Assembly (NCBI GenBank): GCA_016186905.1
Contig: JACPKS010000052.1
Coordinates: forward strand, 1-48,565
Direction of reading: 5' to 3'
DNA length: 48,565 bases
DNA from: Deltaproteobacteria bacterium
Lineage (GTDB): Bacteria; Bdellovibrionota; UBA1018; UBA923
In this document: positions 1 through 6,505 of the stretch, one piece after another
How positions within the stretch are numbered: the stretch's first letter is position 1
Layout of the letters: each line of letters opens with the position of its first letter
Position numbers and translations under genes: made by a program
The notes under the pieces: generated by a model
The model's input: the letters and a program-made list of their open reading frames with translations, nothing else
What the model was told of the DNA's origin: nothing
Database searches by the model: none

Positions 1-1
1 T

Positions 2-77
2 TCAGGAGTAGCTCAGTCGGTAGAGCAGGTGACTGTTAATCACCGGGTCGGGGGTTCGAGTCCCTCCTCCTGAGCCA
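2..77 (+). tRNA. tRNA-Asn (anticodon GUU)
   Basis: A complete cloverleaf can be drawn: a 7-bp acceptor stem (tcaggag with ctcctga), a D-arm gctc/gagc, an anticodon stem ggtga/tcacc closing the loop ctgttaa with anticodon GTT, and a T-arm with loop ttcgagt. The discriminator is G and CCA is encoded at 75-77. GUU reads Asn codons AAC/AAU. Its 3' end (62-79) is repeated exactly at 1828-1845, so the gene has served as an integration site. Confidence 0.96.
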
Positions 78-79
78 AT
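62..79 (+). repeat. Attachment-site core, left copy (3' end of tRNA-Asn)
   Basis: The 18 bases covering the end of the T-arm, the 3' acceptor strand, CCA and two flanking bases are identical to 1828-1845. A direct repeat of a tRNA 3' end flanking foreign genes is the usual footprint of tyrosine-recombinase integration, where the island restores the tRNA end. The identity is seen directly. The attL role is inferred. Confidence 0.85.
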
Positions 80-111
80 CTAAATCAAAGCAAAACAAAC
101 GCTTACGCCTC

Positions 112-153
112 TCTCCCCCGTCCGATTCGGACGGGGGAGACGGGTGTTTTTTC
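112..153 (+). terminator. Rho-independent terminator after tRNA-Asn
   Basis: A GC-rich hairpin with a 12-bp perfect stem (tctcccccgtcc with ggacgggggaga) and a 5-base loop is followed by cgggtgtttttt. It lies 35 bases past the tRNA 3' end, inside the first inserted segment, and would end the tRNA transcript. Confidence 0.85.
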
Positions 154-228
154 CTCACGCGATGCTGCCAAAGTTCCGATTGGTTCCGTAAAACGAAGAG
201 GAACCATCTTTACGCGCAGAAACAAATC

Positions 229-726
229 TCATTTGCTATCCGGCTTCGCTGTATTGACCCACATGACGACTCTCGAATGGTGATGCGCGGTCAAGGCATG
301 AAACAGATGCCCGTCGAGGATCACTCTTTTCCCAACGGAGTTCCCGATAATGGCGCCTGCACTATTTGAATCCCAAGTTAAATGGAGAACTTTGACATCT
401 CTTTCCGTCATGGAATTGGGGTCACTGTCCTTCTTCGACACTTCAACATCAATAGGTGCAATTAGCCGTAAATACCAGCCGCGCTCAATTTCATCGCCAT
501 TCTTTATGCTTTCATACCCTGGCCGCCCTGGAAAGGTCTGCTGTTCAATGGTTCCAGTGAGTTCGACTGTCTCCGGCTCGAAGTGCAATACGCGATTCTT
601 TGCCCATGTGGGTCTCGGGAAGAGGACGAATAGCTGGATTACAGCAAATGCCGTAAATGCAGTTGCGCGGCGGATCCGGAAATATTTCAATGTATCCCGT
701 CTGTTCTGTTTAATTTCATCCTTCAC
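229..726 (-). CDS. DUF4431-family secreted protein, third gene of the toxin-antitoxin operon
   Basis: I propose a GTG start at 726, 5 bases after the stop of the PIN toxin gene, giving 165 aa. The longer open frame upstream only shadows the toxin gene. Residues about 21-42 are hydrophobic and end in a plausible signal-peptidase site. The mature part resembles DUF4431: an early FEPETVELTGT stretch, FPGRPGYESIKNGDE, and a late GKRVILDGHLFHALTAHHH stretch rich in His. The function of DUF4431 is unknown. The predicted product is exported to the periplasm or membrane. It lies in the same operon and orientation as the antitoxin and toxin, so it probably shares their promoter. It could instead be unrelated cargo. 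The family call is moderately sure and the start is less so. Confidence 0.72.
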   Translation of the reverse strand: MKDEIKQNRRDTLKYFRIRRATAFTAFAVIQLFVLFPRPTWAKNRVLHFEPETVELTGTIEQQTFPGRPGYESIKNGDEIERGWYLRLIAPIDVEVSKKDSDPNSMTERDVKVLHLTWDSNSAGAIIGNSVGKRVILDGHLFHALTAHHHSRVVMWVNTAKPDSK

Positions 727-731
727 TAACG

Positions 732-1136
732 CTACTTTCTGTTTAACAGCTCGAGCAGGTGTTTGGGCTCGATGATTCGCGTGTATTTGAAATGCTTCAG
801 CCGGAGGAGGTCTTGGTCGCCGGTGATCAAGTATCTCGCTTTGGCAAGCCAGGCAGTTTCCAAGACCATCGCGTCTCCAGGGTCCACACCCCTGACTTTG
901 ATGTGCCCCTTGGGGTTCGTGAATTCGGCTAGCTCTTCCAACCGATGGCGAAGAAAGCGAATCGACCAGCGGTCCTGACCGCATCTCATCGCGTTACGCT
1001 CCACCTCGTCCAGAATAAATTCCGAGGTCACAAGCCTGAGGTCCTTGGCAAACACCAAGTCGACGATGACCCCGGGTAAGCCGCCATACACGATCCCACT
1101 GACAAGAACATTGCTGTCCAGACAGACCTTCAGCAT
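732..1136 (-). CDS. PIN-domain toxin (putative RNase) of a type II toxin-antitoxin system
   Basis: The product is 134 aa, the normal length for single-domain PIN toxins. Acidic residues expected for the Mg-dependent PIN nuclease site are visible: D7 in CLDSNV, E44 in ILDEVE, D88 in the PGDAM stretch and D107/D109 in ITGDQDLL. PIN toxins cleave RNA and are held inactive by the partner antitoxin. The gene starts 6 bases after the antitoxin stop, with an ATG at 1136. The antitoxin-first order and shared operator upstream fit a self-regulated toxin-antitoxin operon. The RNA target cannot be read from the sequence. It belongs to the COG1569-like PIN family rather than classical VapC, by overall look only. 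Confidence 0.88.
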   Translation of the reverse strand: MLKVCLDSNVLVSGIVYGGLPGVIVDLVFAKDLRLVTSEFILDEVERNAMRCGQDRWSIRFLRHRLEELAEFTNPKGHIKVRGVDPGDAMVLETAWLAKARYLITGDQDLLRLKHFKYTRIIEPKHLLELLNRK

Positions 1137-1142
1137 CTTGGT

Positions 1143-1385
1143 CTATTTCCGCCTGCGTCGGTCATCCTTGATCATTCGGGTAATATTCGCAGGCCTCATG
1201 CCGGCCTTACGCATGTAACTTCTTCCCGCTTTCCTCGCCGATTGAAGAACTTTTTGGGTCGCATATTGGCGGATCGCCTCGCGGAACAGCTCGGATATCG
1301 TCCGGCGCTCATCGCGCGCGATCTCCTGTATTTCTTTTTCCATCTCAGGCGGCAGCGAAATTGAAATCACTTTGGCGGTACGCAT
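1143..1385 (-). CDS. Ribbon-helix-helix (CopG-like) antitoxin
   Basis: The product is 80 aa. The N-terminal strand KVISISLPPEM followed by two helices (about residues 16-45) is the ribbon-helix-helix DNA-binding fold. The C-terminal half is very basic (KDDRRRRK at the end) and probably wraps the toxin. The ATG at 1385 has a strong ribosome site (GGAGGG) 7 bases upstream. A perfect 9+1+9 palindrome lies 14 bases upstream of the start and is the likely operator through which the antitoxin represses its own operon. The PIN toxin follows directly. Confidence 0.88.
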   Translation of the reverse strand: MRTAKVISISLPPEMEKEIQEIARDERRTISELFREAIRQYATQKVLQSARKAGRSYMRKAGMRPANITRMIKDDRRRRK

Positions 1386-1398
1386 AACAACACCCTCC

Positions 1399-1417
1399 GT
1401 TATTAACAGTTAATAAC
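1399..1417. promoter_or_regulatory. Palindromic operator of the toxin-antitoxin operon
   Basis: GTTATTAAC-A-GTTAATAAC has two perfect 9-base arms around one central base. It sits just upstream of the ribosome site of the ribbon-helix-helix gene, in an otherwise GC-rich context. Ribbon-helix-helix antitoxins bind short symmetric sites in their own promoters, so this is the expected autoregulatory operator. The symmetry is seen. Binding is inferred. Confidence 0.75.
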
Positions 1418-1827
1418 ACAAATGAGCTCAAGGGTCAAGAAAGACCAGCTTACCTGTAGCGACTTGGGTCATATTTAGAGCACGCGTCAAGTGGATATCT
1501 CCGGCGAGTAAGTTCGATCCGGGATAGCCACCCGTCGCGCTTCGGCGATGGCCTTCAACACCCAATCGCCGTGGCCCGACGCGGTGGACAGTATAATGAA
1601 GGTGACGACGACTCTGATGGCTTCAGAAAATGACGGCATAGATACCCCCTGTTCGATTACTGCTTTTCCGCGAAATCGGCGGATCGATTTTGGCCGTGTT
1701 TTGGCCGTGTGATTGTGCGCCAGTGAAGCGCGAGGTATCTGAATGTATCGTTCGTTCGGCTTGCAAGACGGCGAAATCTAAGAATTCATTTTTCTTATCG
1801 GGTGGCTGGGAAAGGATCGAAAAAACC
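1418..1827. other. Gene-poor stretch of the first island
   Basis: Apart from the possible 50-aa frame at 1487-1639, I see no convincing gene on either strand between the toxin-antitoxin operator and the second copy of the tRNA end. A 73-codon minus-strand frame (1623-1844) has no recognisable domain and runs into the repeated tRNA end, so I do not call it a gene. The stretch may hold remnants of the mobile element that brought the module. Confidence 0.5.
1487..1639 (-). CDS. Possible 50-aa small membrane or secreted protein
   Basis: An ATG at 1639 preceded by a GGGGG ribosome-site-like run opens 50 codons ending in TGA at 1487. The predicted start MPSFSEAIRVVVTFIIL is hydrophobic, like a signal peptide or single membrane segment, and is followed by a polar tail. 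I recognise no family. It could equally be the decayed end of a longer gene in this otherwise empty 430-base stretch. Confidence is low. Confidence 0.25.
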   Translation of the reverse strand: MPSFSEAIRVVVTFIILSTASGHGDWVLKAIAEARRVAIPDRTYSPEIST

Positions 1828-1845
1828 CCCTCCTCCTGAGCCAAT
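1828..1845 (+). repeat. Attachment-site core, second copy of the tRNA-Asn 3' end
   Basis: These 18 bases are identical to 62-79 and in the same orientation. They close the toxin-antitoxin segment on its right and open the next segment, whose first gene is an integrase remnant. No tRNA body precedes this copy, so it is only the 3' tail. Two units in tandem at one tRNA is the simplest reading. Confidence 0.85.
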
Positions 1846-1854
1846 TAAAAGCAG

Positions 1855-1896
1855 AGCCCTCGAAATTCGTAAGAGTTTCGGGGGCTTTTTGTTTTT
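1855..1896 (+). terminator. Rho-independent terminator, possibly the original tRNA-Asn terminator
   Basis: An 11-bp stem (agccctcgaaa with tttcgggggct, one G-T wobble) and a 10-base loop are followed by ttttgttttt. It sits 9 bases after the second tRNA-end repeat, where a terminator for the uninterrupted tRNA gene would be expected. It would also end transcripts leaving the toxin-antitoxin segment rightward. Confidence 0.75.
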
Positions 1897-1915
1897 ACCG
1901 TGGCTGTTTTTGCTG

Positions 1916-1939
1916 ATTTGAGAACCATTGAGAACCATC
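1916..1939 (+). repeat. Double TTGAGAACCAT repeat, left copy
   Basis: The sequence atttgagaaccat-tgagaaccatc contains two GAGAACCAT units. The same arrangement, one base longer, recurs at 8384-8408 in the same orientation. The two copies bracket the integrase remnant and the defence genes. Paired short repeats near an integrase gene are typical of arm-type recombinase sites or element ends. This copy overlaps the stop codon of the integrase remnant. Confidence 0.7.
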
Positions 1940-2285
1940 ACCCCGAAATCGGTAGGACATTTCTCAATTTCTCGTCCATTTGCCGCTGTGTTTCGATGAC
2001 CCGCTCATCGCGGGCCTTGGCATATCGTTCGGTGGCCCTGAGATCGCTATGGCCTGCCACCTTTGCGGTAGCTAGGATGTCCTTGCAGGTGTCGTAGTGT
2101 TCCGAGAGCGACGCATGACGGATCAGATGGGTTCCGGTAAACGGCGACCCGATCTTGGCAAGGGCTTGGTCGTAGCGGTGGATGATCTGCCGATAGGTGA
2201 CGATCTCGCCTTTGTAGTGAAACAAAAGCCCTGAGCGAACCCCGGACTTCATCAACCACTCGCGAAAGACCTTCGCGGCAAAGGC
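1938..2285 (-). pseudogene. Tyrosine recombinase (integrase), C-terminal fragment
   Basis: The open frame encodes only about 115 residues, matching the end of the catalytic domain of phage-type integrases. HLIRH supplies the H-x-x-R pair, AGHSDL the conserved second His region, and ATERYAKA the nucleophilic Tyr. The N-terminal DNA-binding domain and first catalytic Arg are missing. The frame is closed upstream by TGA (2286-2288) and then replaced by the ATPase gene region. It has no credible start of its own; a TTG at 2255 is the nearest. It is therefore a dead remnant of the enzyme that likely mobilised this island, and it abuts the attachment repeat as expected. Confidence 0.85.
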
Positions 2286-2384
2286 TCATGATTGAATTGC
2301 TTAATTACTTCACTTATGCTCAGGCAATCAAAATCCCTGATCACACTTTTTACTGCAAACCACGGGAAGACTGGAAGGAACGAA

Positions 2385-3926
2385 ATGGCTGGAATTGACA
2401 AGAGACAGGAGCTTCGCCGAGTAATCCAAGAGGGCCTTCGGGTGCAACGAGGTGGTCCCGAGTCTGTTGAATATGTCGATGTTTCGAGTTCCCTCGCTGA
2501 CATTGGTGCTCGCCAGAATCACGTAGTGTTTGGTCGGCGTGGATGTGGAAAAACGCTGCTCTTGCAGGCTGTTGAAAAAGCCGCCACGAAACAGGCCCGA
2601 ATCATCTACATCAACTGTGAAGATTACAAGCAGCATTCGTTCCCGAATGTTTTAATCGAAATTCTCGATCAGGTCTTCGACGAGCTTGAGCGAAATCTTA
2701 CCGGATGGTTCGGTAAGAAACATCGTTCTCGGCAACTAATAACCGAGATTAGAAAAAACCTGGTAACCCTAAAAGAAAAACCGGACGCTCAAACCACTTC
2801 GGTTAAAGAGGTTTCTACATCAGAAATAAAGTCGAAAGTTTCGGGTGGCGTGGCTGTCGAGGGAATCAAGCTCGGAGCCTCAGAAGTGGCCGCACAGAAA
2901 AACGCCATTGAGCATGAATACCAACGGCTCGACAGCAAGATACAGAAGCTGAACCTATTATTGCCAAAACTGAAAGAACAGATAAGGGAATTTTTTGAAC
3001 TTTCGAGCGACGTAAAAACTCTGTTCGTTGAAGTCGATGACTTCTACCACCTTCCCAGAACCATGCAGCCCCACGTCGCGGATTATATTCACAGGCTCTG
3101 TAAGGACGTCTCCATATATTTCAAAATTGCCACATTGCGCCATGCGAGCGTTTTGTACGCAGATCGAGGTTCTCAACCGACCGGTGCACAAGAGAGGCAT
3201 GACTATCAGCCGATAAATATTGACTTCACGTTGGCCGAATTTCAGAAAACGTCAGATCAGCTCTGGCAAATTTTGTCGCTTTACGCCAATAAGGCGGCGA
3301 TGACAAAAGAGGAAACCGATGGTCTTTTTGTCGGCGGCGGGTTTTCTAGGTTGGTTTTGGCAGCCGGGGGTGTGCCACGGGATTTTCTCTCTCTTTTGCT
3401 TGATGTCTTATCTCGAAAACAGCCAACAGAGGGCATTGGAAAGGATGACGTGCGTTTACTCAGTCTTGCCGTCTTTCAACGTAGAATCGAAGAATTGAAG
3501 GCCGACTCAGAACCGCAAGAGCAAGACGCCCTTTTGCGAGGGATTTACGCCATTCGGGGATTTTGTAGTACAAAAAAAGCAAACGTGTTTCTTGTTTCCG
3601 ATACGGTCTTACAATCCCAAAATGGGGTAAGGGATTTATTGAATCGTCTTCTCGATTATCGAATTATTCACTCCGTTGGTTCGGCGTTAACCCATAAAAC
3701 CCAACCGGGGACTTATCACGCCTATATGATCGACATAGGTGCTTACGCGAACCTCCGCAAGCTTGTTGGCCGTTTTGATGAGATCGATGTCACGGCGAGG
3801 GATGCTAGGGAACGCTGCCGAAACGCACCGGTTCTCGACGAGGCAACATTGATGAAGGGATATAGAAACGCACCAGCCGCCACGGAATCCGCGCTACTTG
3901 CTACGGAAAGCGAAACGACAGAATAG
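2385..3926 (+). CDS. ORC/STAND-like P-loop ATPase, possible defence gene
   Basis: The chosen start is ATG 2385, with GGAAGGA 8 bases upstream; an in-frame ATG at 2292 lacks such a site. The product is 513 aa. Walker A is GRRGCGKT (residues 50-57) and Walker B is TLFVEVDD (two Asp at 218-219). A charged, likely coiled-coil insert lies between them (about 120-200). AGGVPRDF (about residue 330) looks like the sensor-2 region of ORC/Cdc6-type ATPases, and a winged-helix-like C-terminal part follows. No nuclease or effector domain is recognisable. It sits alone between an integrase remnant and a restriction-modification pair, with AT-richer codon use than the host genes. Role unknown; defence is inferred from context. 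Confidence 0.82.
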   Translation: MAGIDKRQELRRVIQEGLRVQRGGPESVEYVDVSSSLADIGARQNHVVFGRRGCGKTLLLQAVEKAATKQARIIYINCEDYKQHSFPNVLIEILDQVFDELERNLTGWFGKKHRSRQLITEIRKNLVTLKEKPDAQTTSVKEVSTSEIKSKVSGGVAVEGIKLGASEVAAQKNAIEHEYQRLDSKIQKLNLLLPKLKEQIREFFELSSDVKTLFVEVDDFYHLPRTMQPHVADYIHRLCKDVSIYFKIATLRHASVLYADRGSQPTGAQERHDYQPINIDFTLAEFQKTSDQLWQILSLYANKAAMTKEETDGLFVGGGFSRLVLAAGGVPRDFLSLLLDVLSRKQPTEGIGKDDVRLLSLAVFQRRIEELKADSEPQEQDALLRGIYAIRGFCSTKKANVFLVSDTVLQSQNGVRDLLNRLLDYRIIHSVGSALTHKTQPGTYHAYMIDIGAYANLRKLVGRFDEIDVTARDARERCRNAPVLDEATLMKGYRNAPAATESALLATESETTE

Positions 3927-4006
3927 TGGGTTTGATACCTAACTGATCGGCTCCTGACAGAACCGCGCCCGTAGTTCTTTAGGAGACGAAAAAAAAGCAG
4001 ATTACG

Positions 4007-5701
4007 TTACGCTCTTGTATCCACAAAATCAAAATCAGGCAGCGTCTTCAGCCTGTACGCCTGAAGCGCGAGACGATCGAGCGCCTTGAAGTCACGCTTG
4101 CGGAAAGCCGTCTTGATCTTGCTCGGTAAATCTTTCGATAGATCGCCGGGACGCGGAACACGAATTCGCCGCAGGTATTGCGCCTGAAACCGGAGATATC
4201 CGCCGCGCATCTTTACGGCGTAGGACCAGACGAAGAACAGGGCGACGCGGGAACTCAACAGGCCGCCAAGCACTTCCAAGTCCCAATTCTTCGAGATGAC
4301 GAAATACAGGTTGTGGTGAGGAAAATACTTACCGGAATCAAACGTGACTTCGTTCGATCCGGCGATGTCGGGAATTAGAAGCTTGGGTTCGTCCACCAGT
4401 TCGGGATACACGCGGTCGATCGTCCGAAACCATCCGCTCTCGTTTTTCTTGGCTACATGGCGCCGGCGGATCTCGTCGGCGTGCTCATCGAAATATTTTC
4501 GGAGCTTCGGATACTTCGCCAAATCAACGACCCCGCCTGATTGTTCAAACGTATTGATGACGCACTTGCCGGAATCTCGAATTTTTCCTTGGTCGAGATC
4601 AGCACGCATGACCAGGGGAAGAAGCCGGTTCTTCTCGACCGGCAGATCATTGTCGACGATGTAGAGCTTATCGCAACCTGTAGCGACACCGATTCGCACC
4701 TGGGTATTTCCGTCGGCCTCAATAGGTTGAAACCGGCTTTCGAGATCGCGGAGCGCCGCCAATTGTTCCGGCGATGAGAGCGTCCACGGCTCATCACCCA
4801 CGAACCATTTATCATAGGCGGCGAAGGCAACCGCATCATCAGAAACCGGACGCCCTGACAAAGCCCGGTGCACGGCTTCGCACTCTTTAGGAGCGGCGGT
4901 CTTCAGGCTGAAGACATTCACATTCTCGGTTTGACCTGGACTAATCACAAAGATCGACGGATACGCGATGACCTCGGAATCAAACGGCGAGGCAGTATGA
5001 AGGTCGATGTAGGTCTGAACGCGAAATCCATTTGAAAGTTTCTCGCGAAGGGGCGCGCCATAGCGATTGAGAATCCATCGGTCGGCACAAATGAAAGAGA
5101 GCGTTCCTTCCGGAGCGAGCAACGAAAGACTCTTTTCAATGAACGCGACATAAAGGTCCGCTCGGTCAAAAAGAGAAGAATAACGCCGGCGGTACTCGGC
5201 CTGAAGTTGCGGAGAAATCTGCTCGATTCGAATATACGGCGGGTTTCCTACTACAACATCAAAGTGAGCGGGAAGGTCGGCCAGTAAAAAGTCGCCCTCA
5301 AAGACCCATCCATTGACGAGAGCTGCCGATTCCTTGGCGCTGTAGCCACAGGAACCAACCAGGTCGATTAAAGTCTGCTTGGTCTTGGCAACGTGCTCGG
5401 GGTCGATGTCGAAAGCAGTAACCGCGCTCTTTAGATCGGAAAGTTTCCCATCAGAATGCCTAAACGCCTGAAGCAGACGCTTAACTGCCGGCACGAGAAA
5501 CGCGCCATGCCCGCAGGACGGCTCCAGGAGCCGCAGGGACATGAGATCGTTGTCAGCTTTGTATCCGGCAAGGTCCAGGATCAGTTCGACAATATGGGGC
5601 TTTGTCAGCACTACGCCGTGAATTTCACCATCGGAGCGCTGGCCGAATTGATAGGCTTCCTTGGGAAAACGGATTGGCAACAGTTCAATTTGTGTACTCA
5701 T
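4007..5701 (-). CDS. Type II DNA adenine-N6 methyltransferase, PaeR7I/XhoI type
   Basis: The start is placed at ATG 5701 (MSTQIELL), 4 bases after the restriction gene stop; a longer frame to 5743 would overlap it. The product is 564 aa. The AdoMet motif I LLEPSCGHGAF lies at about 58-68 and the catalytic motif IV GNPPY at 152-156, defining an N6-adenine methylase of the gamma class. The C-terminal half (from about 320) is a TaqI-like target-recognition domain. It follows the PaeR7I-like nuclease in one operon and would protect host DNA, predictably at CTCGAG (inferred from the partner). The nuclease-first order means methylation must be secured another way, for example by an internal promoter. 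Confidence 0.9.
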   Translation of the reverse strand: MSTQIELLPIRFPKEAYQFGQRSDGEIHGVVLTKPHIVELILDLAGYKADNDLMSLRLLEPSCGHGAFLVPAVKRLLQAFRHSDGKLSDLKSAVTAFDIDPEHVAKTKQTLIDLVGSCGYSAKESAALVNGWVFEGDFLLADLPAHFDVVVGNPPYIRIEQISPQLQAEYRRRYSSLFDRADLYVAFIEKSLSLLAPEGTLSFICADRWILNRYGAPLREKLSNGFRVQTYIDLHTASPFDSEVIAYPSIFVISPGQTENVNVFSLKTAAPKECEAVHRALSGRPVSDDAVAFAAYDKWFVGDEPWTLSSPEQLAALRDLESRFQPIEADGNTQVRIGVATGCDKLYIVDNDLPVEKNRLLPLVMRADLDQGKIRDSGKCVINTFEQSGGVVDLAKYPKLRKYFDEHADEIRRRHVAKKNESGWFRTIDRVYPELVDEPKLLIPDIAGSNEVTFDSGKYFPHHNLYFVISKNWDLEVLGGLLSSRVALFFVWSYAVKMRGGYLRFQAQYLRRIRVPRPGDLSKDLPSKIKTAFRKRDFKALDRLALQAYRLKTLPDFDFVDTRA

Positions 5702-5705
5702 GATG

Positions 5706-6440
5706 TCATCTGCTCGCAACATGCACGCCAACATGACCCGCAAGTCCGGCGAGAAACGCCTTCATCGTAAGATCGTTCGACGGTTCGGTGAACTCCCCTT
5801 TCGGCCCCCCCACCTTGGTCGCAATCAAAAAGGCAGCGCTATCATAAAGACGTTCCCTAATGAGTTTTTGCAGGAGAATCTCGTATCGTTTAGCGTAAGA
5901 AGTATCGCGGAACTCAGGGAAGACCTTAAAATGCGGTTCGGCCACTCCCACGGGTGAAGTAGATTCTGGGCATTCCTCCAGAAGCATTACCCAGCCTAGC
6001 CAAGGGCGCAGGCTGTCTTTCCCAAAGGCGCCTTCACGACATGCGGTCCACAGGTCGGTGGCGTTGCCGATAGCTTCTTCGGTCCTGTTATTGAAGTTCT
6101 TTCCAAAAGATGGAGCAGCTTGGGATTTAAACTCCATCGCTGCCACAAGTCGGCCCCGAGATACCACCAGAAGATCCCAGCTCTTCGTAGGTCGAAAATA
6201 GCCAGGCAGCTCCAGCTTCTTGTTTAAGAAGATATCGGCATCCTGCAGTCCCGAGTCGGCCAATACCGTTTTTACAACGCGACAGAAACCATCCATTTGC
6301 TTTCCGCCAGTTACGGCGGCGCGCCCACCGCGATCAGCGTCGCCAGCCTTCTGCTTAGCCGATTGGCGTGCGAGTGTTTTCCAGTAATGAGCAACTGCCT
6401 CTCTCACAAGTGGCGCGTACTTAGCTGAAGCCAGCGTCAT
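5706..6440 (-). CDS. PaeR7I-family type II restriction endonuclease
   Basis: The product is 244 aa, close to PaeR7I length. The family hallmark region KSWDLLVVSRGRLVAAMEFK carries the PD-(D/E)xK-like site (D89, E103, K105). It is followed by SFGKNFNNRTEEAIGNA and DLWTACREGAFG, which I recognise from PaeR7I, an XhoI isoschizomer cutting CTCGAG. The methylase starts 4 bases downstream. CTCGAG sites occur in the window (for example 750-755 and 34957-34962), so protection would rely on methylation rather than site loss. The family call is firm and the exact specificity is inferred. Confidence 0.9.
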   Translation of the reverse strand: MTLASAKYAPLVREAVAHYWKTLARQSAKQKAGDADRGGRAAVTGGKQMDGFCRVVKTVLADSGLQDADIFLNKKLELPGYFRPTKSWDLLVVSRGRLVAAMEFKSQAAPSFGKNFNNRTEEAIGNATDLWTACREGAFGKDSLRPWLGWVMLLEECPESTSPVGVAEPHFKVFPEFRDTSYAKRYEILLQKLIRERLYDSAAFLIATKVGGPKGEFTEPSNDLTMKAFLAGLAGHVGVHVASR

Positions 6441-6505
6441 TGCGAGAACATACCAAAACGATATCCGATTTAAATAGACAAGTGATGGCGGCCTTGGGAT
6501 TTTGC

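Noticed and set aside
181..206. Inverted repeat tggttcc/ggaacca near the left island end
   Set aside because: The arms are only 7 bases and the likeness to GAGAACCAT is partial, so it is not enough to call a recombinase site.
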